A stretch of 10,699 bases of DNA from Lachnospiraceae bacterium (GTDB lineage: Bacteria > Bacillota > Clostridia > Lachnospirales > Lachnospiraceae), in the NCBI GenBank assembly GCA_017444545.1, contig JAFSWJ010000017.1:1-10699 (forward strand). Reading direction: 5' to 3'. Below the pieces are notes generated by a model. The model did no database searches. It had not been told where the DNA came from and was given only the letters and a program-made list of their open reading frames with translations. Below, one piece after another: positions 1 to 7,200 of the stretch; position 1 is the first letter of the stretch; every line of letters begins with the position of its first letter. A program made the translations under genes and the position numbers.

Positions 1-538
1 TCAGTCTCGCATCAAGATTTGATAACGGCTCATCAAGAAGGAGTACCTTAGGCGTTTTAACGAGCGATCTTGCTATCGCAACACGCTGCTGCTGTCCGCC
101 CGACAGTTCCGAAGGTTTGCGTTCGAGAAGTTCATCTATCTGAACAAGCTTTGCCGCTGTTTTGACACGTTCAGCCATTTCTTCTTTTGAAAGTTTTTTA
201 TCACCCTTAAGATTTTCAAGCGGAAACCTTATGTTCTTTTCAACCGTAAGATGCGGATAGAGCGCGTAGCTTTGGAACACAAGTCCGACACCGCGATCCT
301 GCGGCTGCAGATCTGTCACATCTTCATCACCAAAGAATATTTTTCCACCGGTAGGCTTTTCAAGGCCTGATATAAGATTGAGGGTCGTGGATTTGCCGCA
401 TCCGGAAGGACCCAAAAGGCCGACGAGTTTTCCGTCGGGTATCTCAAAGTCAAAATCGCTGACTGCGATAACATCGCCGCCCTGTTTTTTGTTCCGGTTG
501 GGAAACTTTTTTGTGAGGTGTTGTAAAACTATCTTCAT
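1..538 (-). CDS. Sugar ABC importer ATP-binding subunit, MalK/UgpC type (3' end beyond window)
   Basis: This is the ATPase that powers a CUT1-type carbohydrate importer at the cytoplasmic face of the membrane. The start is the ATG at 538, preceded by a GAGGAG ribosome site 6 nt upstream; 179 codons are visible before the left edge. Seen in order: Walker [10 protein letters not shown] (residues 43-51), Q-loop glutamine 89 within [13 protein letters not shown], signature LSGGQ (145-149), Walker B LLLDEP (166-171) and D-loop SNLD (173-176). The missing part should hold the H-loop and the regulatory beta-barrel domain of about 190 residues that marks this family; without it the subfamily rests on the conserved core. 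In Firmicutes such ATPases are often shared by several importers, so no substrate can be named. It follows the FRG gene by 10 bp, and its ribosome site overlaps that gene's stop codon, which suggests translational coupling. Confidence 0.93.
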   Translation of the reverse strand, partial: MKIVLQHLTKKFPNRNKKQGGDVIAVSDFDFEIPDGKLVGLLGPSGCGKSTTLNLISGLEKPTGGKIFFGDEDVTDLQPQDRGVGLVFQSYALYPHLTVEKNIRFPLENLKGDKKLSKEEMAERVKTAAKLVQIDELLERKPSELSGGQQQRVAIARSLVKTPKVLLLDEPLSNLDARL

Positions 539-548
539 TATCGTCTCC

Positions 549-1298
549 TCAGATTCTGTATGAGTGCATGAGATCACGTGATATGTGATCAAGATCCGGA
601 TAGATTGAGCCTTCGGTGATACCGAACACCCTGAGCGAATCTATAAAGTATTTCTTGCGTTCTTTCGGTATGATGATGCGGTACAGCGTTTCATCGTCAC
701 ATATATCTTCAAGGCGCCTGAGCGAATTGTGCACAGTGAAGTTTGCCTGCTGGGAATACATACGCAGGTTATTATCTGTTGATGATACGGCAAGTATCCT
801 GTCATCAAGTTCGTGATTGTGGTGATTGTGTTTGAACGCCGGAAGCAGCATCTCCTGTGTCGTTTCCGCATCGTTCGGATAGATGCAGCGTCCGAAACCC
901 TGCGATTCGTTAAGTGACATCGGCGAAAGCACCCATACACACGCGTCTTTGTCGGGTACCGTCATATGCGTCTCAGTTGCAAAAAATGATGCGATCAGAG
1001 GGGATTTGCTCCAGTCAAGCATCCGGGTCGGAAGGCCGTAGTGCTGCATGATCGCAACCCAGCCGGCATAGTTCTTCTTGTCCGGCGGATTGTTCATGAT
1101 CTGACGTGCCTTGATGTAAAAATCATTTGTTATGAAGCGCTCGGCATCGATCCTTTTTTGAGTACGCTGTATTGAAGGTATCAGTGAAAGCGTGGAGTCA
1201 TCCTCGCCCCTGTACCAGAGATTGAGCCCGTGCCTGTCGGCCAGTTCATTCACGAACTGCAAAAGCTCGTCTATGCTTGTGATCCGTTCCTGTCTCAT
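549..1298 (-). CDS. FRG-domain protein of unknown function
   Basis: A 249-residue soluble protein with the hallmarks of the FRG domain: the aromatic-Arg-Gly motif in LWYRGEDD (YRG at 29-31), the LIPSIQR segment (39-45), and the most conserved block [19 protein letters not shown] (85-103) followed by SFFA. The family is widespread in bacteria and phages, but its biochemical role is not established to my knowledge. No signal peptide or membrane segment is visible, so it is probably cytoplasmic. A His/Asn-rich stretch ([12 protein letters not shown], about 154-165) precedes the C-terminal half. The ATG at 1298 has an AAAAGGA ribosome site about 8 nt upstream and a TATAAT box further up. It is the first gene of a probable two-gene (or longer) operon with the sugar ABC ATPase and is transcribed divergently from nagZ. 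Domain assignment is firm; function is unknown. Confidence 0.88.
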   Translation of the reverse strand: MRQERITSIDELLQFVNELADRHGLNLWYRGEDDSTLSLIPSIQRTQKRIDAERFITNDFYIKARQIMNNPPDKKNYAGWVAIMQHYGLPTRMLDWSKSPLIASFFATETHMTVPDKDACVWVLSPMSLNESQGFGRCIYPNDAETTQEMLLPAFKHNHHNHELDDRILAVSSTDNNLRMYSQQANFTVHNSLRRLEDICDDETLYRIIIPKERKKYFIDSLRVFGITEGSIYPDLDHISRDLMHSYRI

Positions 1299-1331
1299 GA
1301 CCTGTCCTTTTCATTTGATATTTCTCCGATC

Positions 1332-1337
1332 ATTATA
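1332..1337 (-). promoter_or_regulatory. -10 box of the FRG operon promoter
   Basis: On the minus strand this reads TATAAT, a perfect sigma-A -10 box, placing the transcript start near 1325 and giving a leader of roughly 27 nt before the ATG at 1298. No good -35 box sits 16-18 bp upstream: the hexamer at 17-bp spacing reads TGTAAT, and a TTGATG lies 21 bp away. Expression may therefore depend on an activator or be weak. The box lies within one arm of a palindrome (1332-1356). Confidence 0.55.
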
Positions 1338-1356
1338 CGCCTTTTTGGCGAATAAT
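1332..1356. promoter_or_regulatory. Palindrome over the FRG promoter, candidate operator
   Basis: Plus-strand reading: arm ATTATaCGCC, centre TTTTT, arm GGCGaATAAT. Nine of ten positions in each arm pair, the exception being an A/A mismatch. One arm contains the TATAAT box of the FRG promoter, so a dimeric repressor bound here would block polymerase directly. The 13-bp core CGCC-T5-GGCG could also form a weak 4-bp hairpin, too small for a convincing terminator. Operator function is inferred from symmetry and position only. Confidence 0.35.
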
Positions 1357-1500
1357 TACATCAAAGAAAGACCCCTTCCCGGCAAATATCTTTACCGTAA
1401 CGATAACTGCCCCAACGATATATAGGGCTTGGGAAAATGGGTATGGTATTTAACAATAATCTCTGATAAATTTATTCCGTAGTGATAATGTGTCAGATTG

Positions 1501-1509
1501 TGGTATAAG
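1501..1509 (+). promoter_or_regulatory. nagZ: Possible extended -10 promoter for nagZ
   Basis: TGGTATAAG fits the extended -10 pattern TGnTATAAT with one mismatch. It has no recognisable -35 at normal spacing, which extended -10 promoters can tolerate. It would start transcription near 1516, inside the GGTCCGGACC palindrome and about 16 nt before the ATG at 1532. A GATAAT at 1484-1489 is an alternative. Low confidence. Confidence 0.25.
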
Positions 1510-1514
1510 AAAGC

Positions 1515-1524
1515 GGTCCGGACC
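1515..1524. repeat. 10-bp perfect palindrome GGTCCGGACC before nagZ
   Basis: A perfect GC-rich palindrome 7 bp upstream of the chosen nagZ ATG, occupying the place where a ribosome site is expected. It could be an operator half-site pair or a chance palindrome. No purine-rich Shine-Dalgarno sequence is visible here. Confidence 0.35.
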
Positions 1525-1531
1525 TTCTTTC

Positions 1532-2869
1532 ATGAACAGAAACAGTGAAAAGCACAAAAAAATAGTCAGACAGAGGATCATGACTGCGGTCATCACACTG
1601 CTTATCCTGGGTGTGGTATCCGTGGGAATTTATTATGCGGCTCAGATCCTGCTGATGAAGGCAAAGGAACAGCAACAGAAAACCGCGGAAAAAGAGCCGG
1701 TCCCACAGGTTGCGGAAGAAACCGAAAAACCTGAAAATGAACCTGAAATCGACTGGTATGTCTCCGAAAACGAGGCAGATCCCGATACCGTGTCCGCTCC
1801 GGAGATCTCACAGGAGGATCAGAAAGTGAAGGAACTGATAGAGAGCATGTCGCTTGATGAAAGGATCTGTCAGCTGTTTATCGTCAAGGCTGATGACCTG
1901 ACGGGAGTTGAAAATACCACCGCTGCCCGGGATGCAACAAAGGCAGCACTTGAAAAGTATCCCGTGGGCGGCATCATCTATTTTGAGGCAAATATCATCG
2001 ATCCGGACCAGCTTGGGGAAATGCTGAAAAACACATCGGAATTTGCGAAAGAACTTGGCATGCCTCCCCTGTTTCTCTGTATAGATGAGGAGAACGGGAG
2101 TATCACCCGTATTGCTTCAAACGATAAATTCGATGTACCCCGCTTTCCCTCCATGTATGATATGTCTCTTTCGGACAATGCAGCCGATACCGTATATGAT
2201 GCGGGTCTCAAAACAGGCAGCTATCTGAAGGAGTACGGGTTCAATCTGAACTTTGCTCCGGTTGCCGATGTGGTGACCTCAAGTGAAAACTCCGCCATAG
2301 GAACAAGGTCCTTTGGTGCTGAGCCGGATGAAGTCTCAAAGCTTTCACTTCAATACGCAAAGGGGCTTGAAGAGTCGGGTATCATCCCCTGTTTCAAGCA
2401 TTTCCCGGGTCTGGGCGATACAGAGACCGATACCCATCTGGGACTTGCCTCCACGAGAAAAACGGAAAAGGAGCTTGACGATTCCGGTTTCATCCCCTTT
2501 GCAAATGCCGCAGAAAACGGTGCAAAGCTCATCATGGCAGGGCATATCTCGGCACCTTTGCTGACCGGCGACGACACTCCCTCCTCTCTTTCCGATGTGA
2601 TGATAAATGCCATCCTGCGTGAAAAGATGGGCTACGACGGAGTCGTCATCACTGATTCACTCCAGATGAAATCCGTCACGGATAATTACACCGTCCCGGA
2701 AGCCGTGAAAATGGCAATAAAGGCCGGAGCCGATATCATCCTCATGCCGGAAGACCTTGAAAGCGCCGTAAATGCGCTGAAGGATGCCGTAAAGACCGGA
2801 GAGATAAAAGAGGAGCGAATCGATGATTCGCTCCAAAGGATACTGAAACTCAAGCTGTCTTTGCAATGA
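1532..2869 (+). CDS. nagZ: Membrane-anchored GH3 beta-N-acetylglucosaminidase (NagZ-like)
   Basis: A family 3 glycoside hydrolase that removes terminal beta-linked N-acetylglucosamine, probably from peptidoglycan fragments outside the membrane. With the ATG at 1532 it has 445 residues: a basic N-terminus, a membrane segment (about 17-41), an acidic Glu/Pro-rich linker (about 42-100), then the TIM-barrel. Key motifs are KHFPGLGDT (289-297), followed by D300-x-H302, the Asp-His acid/base pair typical of NagZ-type enzymes, and GVVITDS with the nucleophile D375. Only the catalytic barrel is present; there is no second alpha/beta domain as in Bacillus NagZ. No lipobox is seen, so anchoring is by a signal-anchor helix. 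The start is uncertain: a GTG at 1490 would add 14 residues, and neither start has a clear ribosome site. It converges on trxA with a 9-bp gap and could process products of the secreted glucosaminidase at 4215-7445. Confidence 0.9.
   Translation: MNRNSEKHKKIVRQRIMTAVITLLILGVVSVGIYYAAQILLMKAKEQQQKTAEKEPVPQVAEETEKPENEPEIDWYVSENEADPDTVSAPEISQEDQKVKELIESMSLDERICQLFIVKADDLTGVENTTAARDATKAALEKYPVGGIIYFEANIIDPDQLGEMLKNTSEFAKELGMPPLFLCIDEENGSITRIASNDKFDVPRFPSMYDMSLSDNAADTVYDAGLKTGSYLKEYGFNLNFAPVADVVTSSENSAIGTRSFGAEPDEVSKLSLQYAKGLEESGIIPCFKHFPGLGDTETDTHLGLASTRKTEKELDDSGFIPFANAAENGAKLIMAGHISAPLLTGDDTPSSLSDVMINAILREKMGYDGVVITDSLQMKSVTDNYTVPEAVKMAIKAGADIILMPEDLESAVNALKDAVKTGEIKEERIDDSLQRILKLKLSLQ
2801..2834 (-). 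terminator. Intrinsic terminator of the trxR-trxA operon, inside nagZ
   Basis: On the minus strand, arm GGAGCGAATC, loop ATC and arm GATTCGCTCC form a perfect 10-bp stem, followed directly by the T-rich tract TCTTTTATCTC. It starts 45 bp past the trxA stop codon, right for a terminator of the thioredoxin transcript. The stem (2812-2834) lies in the nagZ reading frame, where it encodes roughly ERIDDSLQ. In the nagZ direction the stem is followed by AAAGGA, not a T tract, so it should act one way only. Confidence 0.75.
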
Positions 2870-2878
2870 TCAGCGTTC

Positions 2879-3190
2879 TCACAGATTTGCGTCGATCCAT
2901 GCCTTCAATGCCTCTCCCGGCTTGAAGCCCACGCTTTCGCCTGCCTTTTCTCCCTTTTTGAACAAAATGAGATTGGGGATGCTGTTTATACCGTAGGAAG
3001 CGGCTATCTCTTGATTCTCATCCACGTCCATATTAAAGAATGCAACCTTTCCTTCATACTCTTCGGATATCTCCTCGAGCACGGGTGCCATCATCTTGCA
3101 GGGCCCGCACCAGGTTGCGGAAAAGTCCACCACTGCCACATCCGCGTTCTTCACCTCATCAAACTGATCTGCTCCTATCACCTTTACCAT
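2879..3190 (-). CDS. trxA: Thioredoxin
   Basis: A 103-residue classical thioredoxin, the cytoplasmic protein-disulfide reductant. Visible features: the VDFSATWCGPCK active site with redox cysteines C28 and C31, the buried Asp22, and the cis-proline loop NSIPNL (P72) with Asn where most thioredoxins have Thr. Full family length and no signal peptide. The start is the ATG at 3190, preceded by AAAGGAGG with 7-nt spacing; the open frame extends upstream to 3361 but overlaps the reductase gene and lacks family similarity there. It lies 67 bp behind the thioredoxin-reductase-like gene on the same strand with no terminator seen between them, so the two are probably co-transcribed and the reductase is its likely electron donor. 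Transcription should end at the hairpin at 2801-2834. Confidence 0.96.
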   Translation of the reverse strand: MVKVIGADQFDEVKNADVAVVDFSATWCGPCKMMAPVLEEISEEYEGKVAFFNMDVDENQEIAASYGINSIPNLILFKKGEKAGESVGFKPGEALKAWIDANL

Positions 3191-3197
3191 AATAAAA

Positions 3198-3205
3198 CCT
3201 CCTTT
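3198..3205 (-). promoter_or_regulatory. trxA: Strong ribosome binding site fixing the trxA start
   Basis: AAAGGAGG on the minus strand, 7 nt before the ATG at 3190. This near-perfect Shine-Dalgarno sequence decides between the 103-residue thioredoxin and the 160-residue open frame, in favour of the shorter one. Confidence 0.85.
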
Positions 3206-3257
3206 ATTCTTTTCTCTGATCGGACCCAAGTCCTGTTTTGCTTGCCGGTACACCCGT

Positions 3258-4118
3258 TCAGTTCTCTGCAAGATAATCGACCGCAGAGAGTGCCGCCACA
3301 TTCCCTTCTCCGGCAGATTTGATATATTGATAGGGTCTGCCCGTGATGTCCCCGCAGGCAAAAAGCCCTTTTATGTTCGTCTTCATCTGCCTGTCAACCT
3401 CTATGTGCGCGCCCTGCGTCGCAAGGCCCGGAACCAGTGCACCGGGGGATACGCTTTCCCTCAAAACGAAGATCCCGTCGGTCTCATAGGTATTTCCCTG
3501 TGATGTGGAAAGCACCATCTTCGGTCCCTCTCTCTTTATCAGTGACGGCACTTCCTTTACCACCCTGACATTTGAGGGAAGTCCTTCGGGCTCGCCGTTA
3601 TATACGGGAAAGAGGATCACTTCCTTTGCAACCTCCGCCAGAAAGGCTACCTCCTTTTCCTCTTCCTTTCCGTAGGCTGCCACGATCACATCCTTGCCTT
3701 TATAAAGCGGTGCATCGCAGGTTGCGCAGTAGCTGACTCCGCTTCCCACCAGGGCCTCCTCGCCTTCGATCATCTTTCCCGGCATCACACCGGTCGCGAT
3801 GATGACGGAAAATGCTTCAAAGGTGTCACCCGTAGTCTGGAGAGAAAAGTATTTGCCCATGGCATAAATGTTTACCACCTTCACCTCGGTGATATCGATC
3901 TCCATCTGTTTCAGGTGTTCAGACATCGCGCGTGCCAGATCCTCTCCCTTCACCTTCGGGAAGCCCGGATAATTGTTTATCTCGTGGGCCTGTCTCATCT
4001 TTTTTGTCAGATCCCCGTCTCCTATGAGCAGAACCTTTTTGTTTCTGATCTTCGCCGTGATCGCTGCACTCACGCCTGCAGGCCCGGTACCGACTATCGC
4101 TATATCATACCTTTCCAT
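3258..4118 (-). CDS. Thioredoxin-reductase-like flavoprotein lacking the NADPH motif
   Basis: A 286-residue FAD-dependent disulfide reductase of the thioredoxin reductase family, expected to reduce the thioredoxin encoded next to it. FAD-binding GTGPAG lies at 10-15, ATG at 108-110 and GLFACGDITGRPYQ at 251-264; the redox pair is C131-A-T-C134, in CATCDA rather than the usual CATCDG. The second nucleotide domain is unusual. Where NADPH enzymes have GGGNSA-like residues it reads AAYGKE (147-152), and where they have HRR it reads FPVYNG (170-175). It is also shorter than the usual 300-320 residues. Known pyridine-nucleotide-independent relatives, the ferredoxin-linked FFTR type of clostridia, show the same losses, so ferredoxin is a plausible donor; this is inference. 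The start at 4118 is set by AAGGAG 6 nt upstream; an ATG at 4124 abuts that site and is too close. Confidence 0.9.
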   Translation of the reverse strand: MERYDIAIVGTGPAGVSAAITAKIRNKKVLLIGDGDLTKKMRQAHEINNYPGFPKVKGEDLARAMSEHLKQMEIDITEVKVVNIYAMGKYFSLQTTGDTFEAFSVIIATGVMPGKMIEGEEALVGSGVSYCATCDAPLYKGKDVIVAAYGKEEEKEVAFLAEVAKEVILFPVYNGEPEGLPSNVRVVKEVPSLIKREGPKMVLSTSQGNTYETDGIFVLRESVSPGALVPGLATQGAHIEVDRQMKTNIKGLFACGDITGRPYQYIKSAGEGNVAALSAVDYLAEN

Positions 4119-4124
4119 ACGCAT

Positions 4125-4130
4125 CTCCTT
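4125..4130 (-). promoter_or_regulatory. Ribosome binding site deciding the reductase start
   Basis: AAGGAG on the minus strand touches the ATG at 4124 directly but lies 6 nt before the ATG at 4118. Correct spacing selects 4118 and removes the extra Met-Arg. The T5 tract of the upstream hairpin abuts this site. Confidence 0.75.
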
Positions 4131-4163
4131 AAAAAGGTGACAGGGGGACTGTCCCCTTGTCAC
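4131..4163 (-). terminator. Hairpin plus T-tract in the reductase leader (terminator, attenuator or REP-like repeat)
   Basis: Minus-strand arms GTGACAAGGGGA and TCCCCCTGTCAC enclose the loop CAG; 11 of 12 pairs match (one A/C mismatch) and the stem is followed by CTTTTT. This has the form of an intrinsic terminator and could end transcripts from the large gene upstream. However, the reductase promoter lies between that gene and the hairpin, so every reductase transcript must pass through it. The GTGACA...GGGGAC...GTCCCC...TGTCAC pattern also resembles palindromic units scattered through many Clostridia genomes, from memory and unverified. On the plus strand the mismatch becomes a G-T wobble. 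Confidence 0.6.
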
Positions 4164-4172
4164 ATTTGAAGC

Positions 4173-4196
4173 AATTATATTGTATCAAATATAATT
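4173..4196. promoter_or_regulatory. AT-rich inverted repeat overlapping the reductase promoter
   Basis: Perfect 8-bp arms AATTATAT and ATATAATT separated by TGTATCAA. The repeat covers the -10 box and most of the spacer of the reductase promoter, a typical repressor position. AT-rich symmetry can arise by chance in promoters, so operator function is tentative. Confidence 0.35.
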
Positions 4197-4206
4197 ATGT
4201 TGTCAA
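4179..4206 (-). promoter_or_regulatory. Sigma-A promoter of the thioredoxin reductase/thioredoxin operon
   Basis: Minus-strand TTGACA (4201-4206), 16-bp spacer, TACAAT (4179-4184): a perfect -35 and a five-of-six -10. Transcription should start near 4172, giving a leader of about 54 nt that contains the hairpin at 4137-4163. The -35 box begins only 8 bp after the stop codon of the large upstream gene, so the pair has its own promoter despite tight packing. Confidence 0.75.
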
Positions 4207-4214
4207 GCACTTTT

Positions 4215-7200
4215 TTATTTCACCCTGATAGTCGTCGTAACCGTCACGGGATTCACATTCTGTGCATGGTCCACAAGCGTCACCAGAAACTTCACCTTGT
4301 AGGTTCCGTTTTTGACGGACGTATCCGTAAGCCTCAAAAGACCCTCAAACCGCCTTGCACTGCCGTTGACCGCACCGGTTTCCTCAAGCGTAAAGAACCT
4401 TCCGGCATTGTCATCCTTTAACACCACACTCTTTATCACGGTATTTTTCGGTGTCCCTCCTTTGCTGATGATGGCGATATTGCGGCTGGTGCTTGTCTGG
4501 CGCGTCATGGTGGCCTTTTTCAGATCACAGTATATCTTTGCCGGCTTCTGTACCGGCCTGACCTTCAGTTCCTTTTGTATCACCACTCCGTTTTTCATGG
4601 TGACGTCAAGCACGACGGGATAATTTTGTCCGCTGTTTAGCGACACGCTCTCCTTTGCGCTTATCACTATCGTACCTGCATTATTTGTCACAACACTCCT
4701 GTCCGGAGCGATATCTCCCTTTTCAAGAAAGTCTGCATCAAACAGGGACGCCGCATCAGCATTTTCGATAGAAACGCACGATACGGCTGTGCAGCCCGTA
4801 TTAGCGACTGCCGGCACGTATTTGACACAGGAATACTCCCTGTTTACCGTATTGATGGTCCCGGATTTTTTAAGCCCCAGAGCAGACGACAGCTCCCTGT
4901 CCGTCACCTTCACGGTAAACTTCAATGCCTTCAAAGGATACATCTGTCCGTCGCCGCCCCTGTATGAGGGCGTAAGCTTCAGGACAAAATTTCCCGGTTC
5001 GGGACCTGCTCCTATCGCCGAAACGGAAAGCACCCCGTCAGCATATGCAGCGGAAACAGTGGTACCAAGTGCTTCCCTGGTCTTCGCATTCGCACCGCTG
5101 ACCGATACATCGATGTCAGTCGCAAAGCCTTCGGTCCTTATTATCCTGGTATCAACGGGTCCCTTTTCTGCCGGCACGTTTGTGTTTATGACGGCAGAGC
5201 TTTTTTGCAGCGATACGGAAGGCTTTGGCGCATCCTTTACATTCGCCGTGACCTTGATGGTCCCTGCCCATGCAGCCGATGATAATAAAAACGTCTTTTT
5301 CCCAGGCTCAAATGTAGCCGTCCTTTGAAGGATGATCCTGCTCTTTGCGGTATCCACGAAGCATGTAATGCCGGGATCATCGCAGGTCACCTTCGTATCC
5401 TCCGGAAGCTTCACCGGATTTTTTGAGGCATCGTTCAGCATGGAAACCGCGCTGTCAAAGCCCTCGATAAACAAGGCTCCTCCCGCCTTTATCACAGGCT
5501 TTTCAAATGCTCTTTTGACCTCGATTCCCGGATTTACGGTCACATCCCCGGTTACCGCATCACCTGAAACCTCTATGAAGATCTTTCTGTAGGTTTCCTT
5601 TGAGCTGGACGGTTTGCGGTCTACGGTCTTCAAAGTCAGTATCCCGTTTTCAAAGGAGCTGACGGCAAAGTAAGGATCACCTGCCGCATTTTCCCTTGTC
5701 TTTTCCCTGTCCACGATCCTCTTGATATCAAAATTTGATGTCACGCGGAATCTGGCAAAGCCTGATGCTTCATCATCCGCAAAAAACAGATTGGGCTTTG
5801 ATATCTGGGTCAGGGTCACTGAGGGTGTAAACTTTGTGACGGAATCAGGGGGTATCGCATCCGGATCCTTTGCATCGTCAAACACCGGGATCTTGAACAC
5901 AAAGGCATTCTTTAAGGTTCCCGCGCTTTTGTACTGGTTATAGGTGGTGGCAGCCTCCGTAAAGGGAGCCATGACATTCTGCATATACTGATGCGTATAT
6001 AGAGGATCGATGAGATCCCATTTTTCAAGATAGCCCGTATCCTGCCCCACACCTATATAATTATTTCCGAGGAAGCCCGCTCCCCCGTTCAGGGATTTAA
6101 ACCTGGTATTCCAGCCCTGCGCTTTTGCATAGGTCAGACCGCTTCTCCATACTTCCTCATCGGTCGTCCCCGATGCCTTGATATTGAAATAGTTATAATA
6201 TCCCTCAAAACCGGGATAAGTGCCGGATATCAACGGAGAGGTTCCGTCTACTCCCTGCTCAAGCCTCACCCTTGATGCCAGGTGATAGGGGCTTAAATTC
6301 CTGTTTTTCCCGATCTCCATGAAGGCTTCCGTATAGGTCCTCGACTTTGCATCCCCCGGTATCTTTCCGCTCATGAAGGTATTGTCCAGGATGCTCTGCA
6401 CCCCGTCGCTTGTATGATATTTTGAATTGTAGGCCAGCTGCTCGAACATGAAGATATGACCCTCATCAAAGAAATTGATGGGATTCATGTAGTATTTTAT
6501 CGCCGTCCTTGACGCATAGAACCAGTATCCGCTTGCATCCGCAGCTCCCTCCCTGAAGGAATCGGGAGCCGACTTCGGTATCCAGTTCCTGTTCCTGTCG
6601 GCGTATTCTCCGGCAACCGCCTCATCAAGGGTGGTCACGCTGTGCCTTTGCGGCACAAAGACCCAGTTCGGACGGCTTGCGTGCAGGGCAGAAAGCTTGT
6701 CCCTGTAAGAAAGCGGGAAGTTTTCAAAGGATTCCTGCGCCTGGCTTTCAAGGATATCAGCGGAAAAGATCCCGGATCCTTCGGTTGACATAATGTTAAC
6801 AGCATCCCTTTCAACCGCTCCTTTCCTGTTCTCCCATTCACAAAAATCACCGTCTACACAGACAAAGTCCCGTCTTTTCAAAAACCCTCTGTGCTCCGTT
6901 TCACCTTCAAAGGATGAGACCTCAAACCACAGTTCCTTCTCCTCATACACGGCCTTCCATAATAAAACCGTATCCGCACAGGAAAGCTTTGCCGTCACCT
7001 TTGCGGACTCTGACGGCTCCTCAAAAAGATGGCAGCCGCCGGCGGCTATGATGACTCCGTAAACACCTCCGTTTGAAAGGATACCGTTTAATTCCCCGAT
7101 CTCTTCATCATATGAGGGAACCTCTGCTTTTGATACCGCATCCTCCGAAACAGGGATCTCATCTTCTGACACGCAGACCTCATCCTCCGATACCGCTGTT

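Noticed and set aside
1338..1350. Terminator in the divergent nagZ/FRG region
   Set aside because: The CGCC-T5-GGCG stem is only 4 bp and no gene ends nearby; an operator reading is more plausible.
3191..3361. N-terminal extension of thioredoxin to 160 residues
   Set aside because: The extra part overlaps the end of the reductase gene, has no thioredoxin-family similarity, and the ideal ribosome site lies at 3198-3205 before the ATG at 3190.
4119..4163. Upstream start for the reductase at 4163
   Set aside because: The extension is translated from the leader hairpin and the ribosome site; the FAD-binding fold begins right after the Met at 4118, as is normal for this family.
4789..5592. Long plus-strand open frames opposite the glucosaminidase C-terminal region
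   Set aside because: They lie entirely antisense to a well-supported coding region, with no recognisable domains.
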